From contig NZ_SSXX01000001.1 in assembly GCF_009469615.1 (NCBI RefSeq), positions 1 to 64,000 on the forward strand: a DNA stretch of 64,000 nt, written 5' to 3'. The notes under the pieces are model-generated. The model worked only from the letters and a program-made list of their open reading frames with translations, was not told where the DNA came from and did no database searches. Source of the stretch: Dechloromonas sp. H13 (GTDB lineage Bacteria; Pseudomonadota; Gammaproteobacteria; Burkholderiales; Rhodocyclaceae). The position numbers and the translations under genes are program-made. Below are positions 61,698 through 64,000 of the stretch, piece by piece. Each line of letters opens with the position of its first letter. Position 1 is the first letter of the stretch.

Positions 61698-62954
61698 TTA
61701 GACTGTCGCGGCAGCCGGGAGTGCCACCTTGTTGTCGGTGCTGAACTGGTAATCGTGGAAGACGTGTTCGGCGGACAGCATCTGGTAGCTGCCATCGGCC
61801 AGCCGAAGCGTGGTGTCCTTCAGACGCCAGGTCATCTGCCCGCAGGTCCAGATATCGAAATTGCGCATGTGGGTGCACAGGCAGGTCTTGTCCCAGACCT
61901 GGACCTTGCGCGCGCCGGGATGCGCCGCCACCTCGCGGTTGTAGGAGGTGACGTAGGAGCACTTGCCATTGGCGTCGAGCAGGTAGCCGTAGGCTTCGCA
62001 GTTCGGGCGGATGCCGTCGCCGATGCCCGGGCTGCTGCGGATCATGCGCATCGGATAGCCGGTCGGCGAAATTTCGTTGACCACGATGTCGTCCTCGTTG
62101 GCCTTGAAGTATTCCTGCTTGACCTCGGCCGGGAGTCCGCACTCCTCGGTGACGGTGAAGCGCGTCGCCACCTGGACGGCCCCGGCTCCGGCATCGAGGA
62201 AGCCGGCCGCGTCGCTGCCGGTGAAGATGCCGCCGGCGGGAATCACCGGGATGTCGAGGTTCTCGCCCTTCAGGTAGGTCAGCACCTCGGCGACGATGGT
62301 CGCCAGGTCGTACTGCGCCCAGTCCATCCCGAAGCCGAGGTGGCCGCCGGCCAGCGGGCCCTCGACGACGACATAGTCGGGCAGCCGACCGGTACGGGCG
62401 CTTTTCTTGAGGAACAACTGCAGGGCGCGCACGGACGAAACGATGATACCCAGCTTGGCATCGCGGAAGCGCGGATGGTCCTCGATCAGCGCGAAGGAGC
62501 CGAGGTGCAGGCCGGCCGCCAGCGTGATGCCATCGATGCCGGCGTCGAGCGCCGCCGACATGCGAACCTTGAGCGTCTCCTTCGGCGCGTTCATGGTCAG
62601 CTTTTCCATGCAGTTGATGAAGACGAGCCCGTCGCCCTGCTTGCGGCGCATCGTCGCCTCGACATGCAGGCGGGTCGCCTCGACGAGGCGACCGAGGTCG
62701 AACTTGACCGACGACTTGTCCTCGTTATGCACGTTGTACTTGTAGAGCGCGAGCTTTTCCTTGACGTGCTTGGTGTCGTAGCGGCGGTCGGCGACGGTAT
62801 TGATCATCGCGTCGGAGATGTGACCAACCCCTCCCAGACGAGCAGCTTCGAGCGCCAGGTCGGCGGTGGAAATATCCACCCCCATGCCACCGATCATGAT
62901 CGGAACCAGCTCGTGCTTGCCCAACCGCAAGCGGAAATCGTCCACACGCTTCAT
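61698..62954 (-). CDS. Nitronate monooxygenase-family flavoprotein
   Basis: A 418-residue FMN TIM-barrel protein related to nitronate monooxygenase/2-nitropropane dioxygenase and PfaD-like enzymes. Evidence: IMIGGMGVDISTADLALEAAR at the N-terminus, VVEGPLAGGHLGFGMDW in the centre, and IPVIPAGGIFTGSDAAGFLDAGAGAVQVATRF as the phosphate-binding part (two pieces). A C-terminal extension of about 100 residues holds six cysteines (NCEAYGYLL, DKTCLCTHMRNFDIWTCGQM) that look like a metal or Fe-S site. AAGGA precedes the inner ATG at 62954. Substrate unknown. Confidence 0.78.
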   Translation of the reverse strand: MKRVDDFRLRLGKHELVPIMIGGMGVDISTADLALEAARLGGVGHISDAMINTVADRRYDTKHVKEKLALYKYNVHNEDKSSVKFDLGRLVEATRLHVEATMRRKQGDGLVFINCMEKLTMNAPKETLKVRMSAALDAGIDGITLAAGLHLGSFALIEDHPRFRDAKLGIIVSSVRALQLFLKKSARTGRLPDYVVVEGPLAGGHLGFGMDWAQYDLATIVAEVLTYLKGENLDIPVIPAGGIFTGSDAAGFLDAGAGAVQVATRFTVTEECGLPAEVKQEYFKANEDDIVVNEISPTGYPMRMIRSSPGIGDGIRPNCEAYGYLLDANGKCSYVTSYNREVAAHPGARKVQVWDKTCLCTHMRNFDIWTCGQMTWRLKDTTLRLADGSYQMLSAEHVFHDYQFSTDNKVALPAAATV

Positions 62955-63028
62955 CGTCATCCTTCAGGAAAGCAGCCGGGCCCTGTTCTGTGTTCACAAG
63001 CATGGCTGAGCGCAGGATTTTACGCCAA

Positions 63029-63054
63029 TGTGAAGCATCATGCGTGCCTTCACA
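63029..63054. promoter_or_regulatory. Inverted repeat upstream of the NMO-like gene
   Basis: TGTGAAG (63029-63035) and CTTCACA (63048-63054) form 7-bp arms around 12 nt in a 230-bp intergenic region. It could be an operator for the gene at 62954 or a transcript structure. Confidence 0.35.
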
Positions 63055-63184
63055 GCGATAAATCAGGGCGGACGGCACCTGCATCACCGGACCCGACCAT
63101 TGGAACAGCCCCCGGCGCGGAAGGTTCGCACCCGCCGCCCGCGAAGCGTCTCTTTCCCGGGATTCGATCCGAAACGACTGTCCG

Positions 63185-63490
63185 CTACAGCACCGCCTCG
63201 AACAACTCCAGTTGCGGCGGGCCGAGGTAGAAATCGCGCGGCGACTGGCCGGCCGCCATGTGTGCCTTGCGGAAGGCTTCCGACTGCGTCCAGTCGGCGA
63301 AGGCTTGTTCGGATGCCCAGACCGTGTGCGAGGCGAACAGCGTGTACTCGTCGTTGCTCTCGGCGCGCAGCAGGTTGAAGCTGACGAAGCCCGGCACCTT
63401 GTCGAGATAGCTGTTGCGCTTGCGCCAGTGCTCGATGAATGCATCCTCCTTGCCGGGCGCGATCCTGAGCCGGTTCATTGCCAGAAACAT
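63185..63490 (-). CDS. ABM-domain monooxygenase (IsdG-like)
   Basis: A 101-residue antibiotic-biosynthesis-monooxygenase fold protein. IEHWRKRNSYLDKVPGFVSF and HTVWASEQAFADWTQSEAF with the Asn/Trp/His-type positions recall IsdG/HmoB heme-degrading monooxygenases. A dimer is expected. GAGGAAG precedes the ATG. Heme degradation is plausible but the family also includes quinol monooxygenases. Confidence 0.72.
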   Translation of the reverse strand: MFLAMNRLRIAPGKEDAFIEHWRKRNSYLDKVPGFVSFNLLRAESNDEYTLFASHTVWASEQAFADWTQSEAFRKAHMAAGQSPRDFYLGPPQLELFEAVL

Positions 63491-63588
63491 GGGCTTCTTC
63501 CTCAAAATAACCTTACAAAATATAGGGACAAATAGCGCCTGATTCCGTACCATGGCGCTTCCCCAACCCGACTACAAAATACTCCAGA

Positions 63589-64000
63589 ATGGACTTCGAC
63601 AACGACGACAAGCTCGACTTCGGCGCCCTGCCGCCCGCCGTCGACATACTGCTGCAGCGAGGCGCGGCTGCCCACTTCACCGATCCGGCTGTGGCCGAGG
63701 CGGCATTCCGCGCCGCCATCGCCCACGACCCGAGCGTCCTGCCGGCCTACCGCTGCCTGTTCAAGCATTACAACCGCAAGCGCCAGTTCGAAGCAGCCCA
63801 TATCACCGGCCTCGACTGGCTGGCCGAAGCCGCCCGCCAGGCCGGCATTTCGACCGACTGGCGGCAGTGGACCGCAGCCCCCGGCGCAGCGCTCGCCGCG
63901 CTCAAGGCCCATGCCTTCATCGAGCTGCGGCGCGGCAACGTCGCCGCGGCGGCGAACGCCCTCGAAGTATTGCTACGCCTCGACCCGGAAGACGGCATCG
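63589..64000 (+). CDS. TPR-like protein, truncated by the window edge
   Basis: An open frame from ATG 63589 runs off the right end (137 codons visible). The product starts MDFDNDDKLDFGALPPAVD and has TPR-like helix pairs (VAEAAFRAAIAHDPSVLPAY, ALAALKAHAFIELRRGNVAA, AAANALEVLLRLDPEDG). It would be a cytoplasmic scaffold. The full length and function cannot be judged from here. Confidence 0.7.
   Translation, partial: MDFDNDDKLDFGALPPAVDILLQRGAAAHFTDPAVAEAAFRAAIAHDPSVLPAYRCLFKHYNRKRQFEAAHITGLDWLAEAARQAGISTDWRQWTAAPGAALAALKAHAFIELRRGNVAAAANALEVLLRLDPEDGI

Noticed and set aside
63140..63185. tRNA-like T-arm sequence (GGATCGAATCC on the minus strand)
   Set aside because: No acceptor, D-arm or anticodon stem could be built around it.

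Overview
The window is a stretch of GC-rich bacterial chromosome, most likely from a betaproteobacterium of the Rhodocyclales/Azonexaceae type. The evidence is the gene set and its order: a granule-associated phasin, a long pyruvate:ferredoxin oxidoreductase, an O-acetylhomoserine sulfhydrylase, and a continuous TCA block sdhCDAB-sdhE-gltA-sucA-sucB-lpdA with a GntR/HutC regulator and mdh beside it. The taxon is inferred from gene content, not from a database comparison. I see no rRNA, tRNA, CRISPR array, insertion sequence or prophage. Almost every gene is core or metabolic, and genes are packed tightly with many 1-4 nt overlaps.

Layout. 1-1600: an edge region with a strong hairpin, a tiny ORF and a PaaX-type repressor. 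1798-6421: a dihydroorotate-dehydrogenase-like flavoprotein translationally coupled to NifJ. 6622-11065: a YceB-like lipoprotein, the phasin with a palindromic promoter, phosphoglycerate mutase, and prfB with its programmed frameshift. 11138-15638: an RND efflux pair with a cupin. 15654-25331: a 13-gene minus-strand cluster for copper and thiol handling (SCO1, ABC transporter, a polytopic Cys/His membrane protein, TlpA, a free metal-binding domain, a Met-rich protein, an HMA protein, a copper P-type ATPase, a UreH/SafE-like exporter and two NosL proteins). 25401-28246: small exported proteins and a Gate-domain membrane protein. 28400-36010: lysS, a diguanylate cyclase, mnmC, a glycine-zipper protein and metY. 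36176-40523: a GH46-like enzyme, then a minus-strand set of a secretin-like protein, an HD-GYP protein and ZapE. 40540-45863: a three-gene signalling unit (binding protein, histidine kinase, REC-GGDEF-EAL protein). 45990-59724: the TCA genes, mdh and a CitE-like lyase. 59696-64000: TruC, a CBS protein, an ankyrin protein, a nitronate monooxygenase, an ABM monooxygenase and a truncated TPR-like gene.

How the genes work together. The TCA block encodes succinate dehydrogenase with its flavinylation factor, citrate synthase, the whole 2-oxoglutarate dehydrogenase complex and malate dehydrogenase. A 16-bp perfect palindrome lies between the GntR gene and mdh. The copper cluster reads as a periplasmic copper-delivery and cysteine-reduction system, but its client enzyme is not in the window. 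Three c-di-GMP proteins (one cyclase, one HD-GYP, one EAL) suggest sensory control of lifestyle.

The most unusual signal is a dispersed 12-bp motif, GYTGCGGTCRAC. Its 10-bp core occurs 20 times on both strands, in different reading frames and in intergenic DNA, far above what base composition predicts. It behaves like a DNA-level signal rather than a protein motif.
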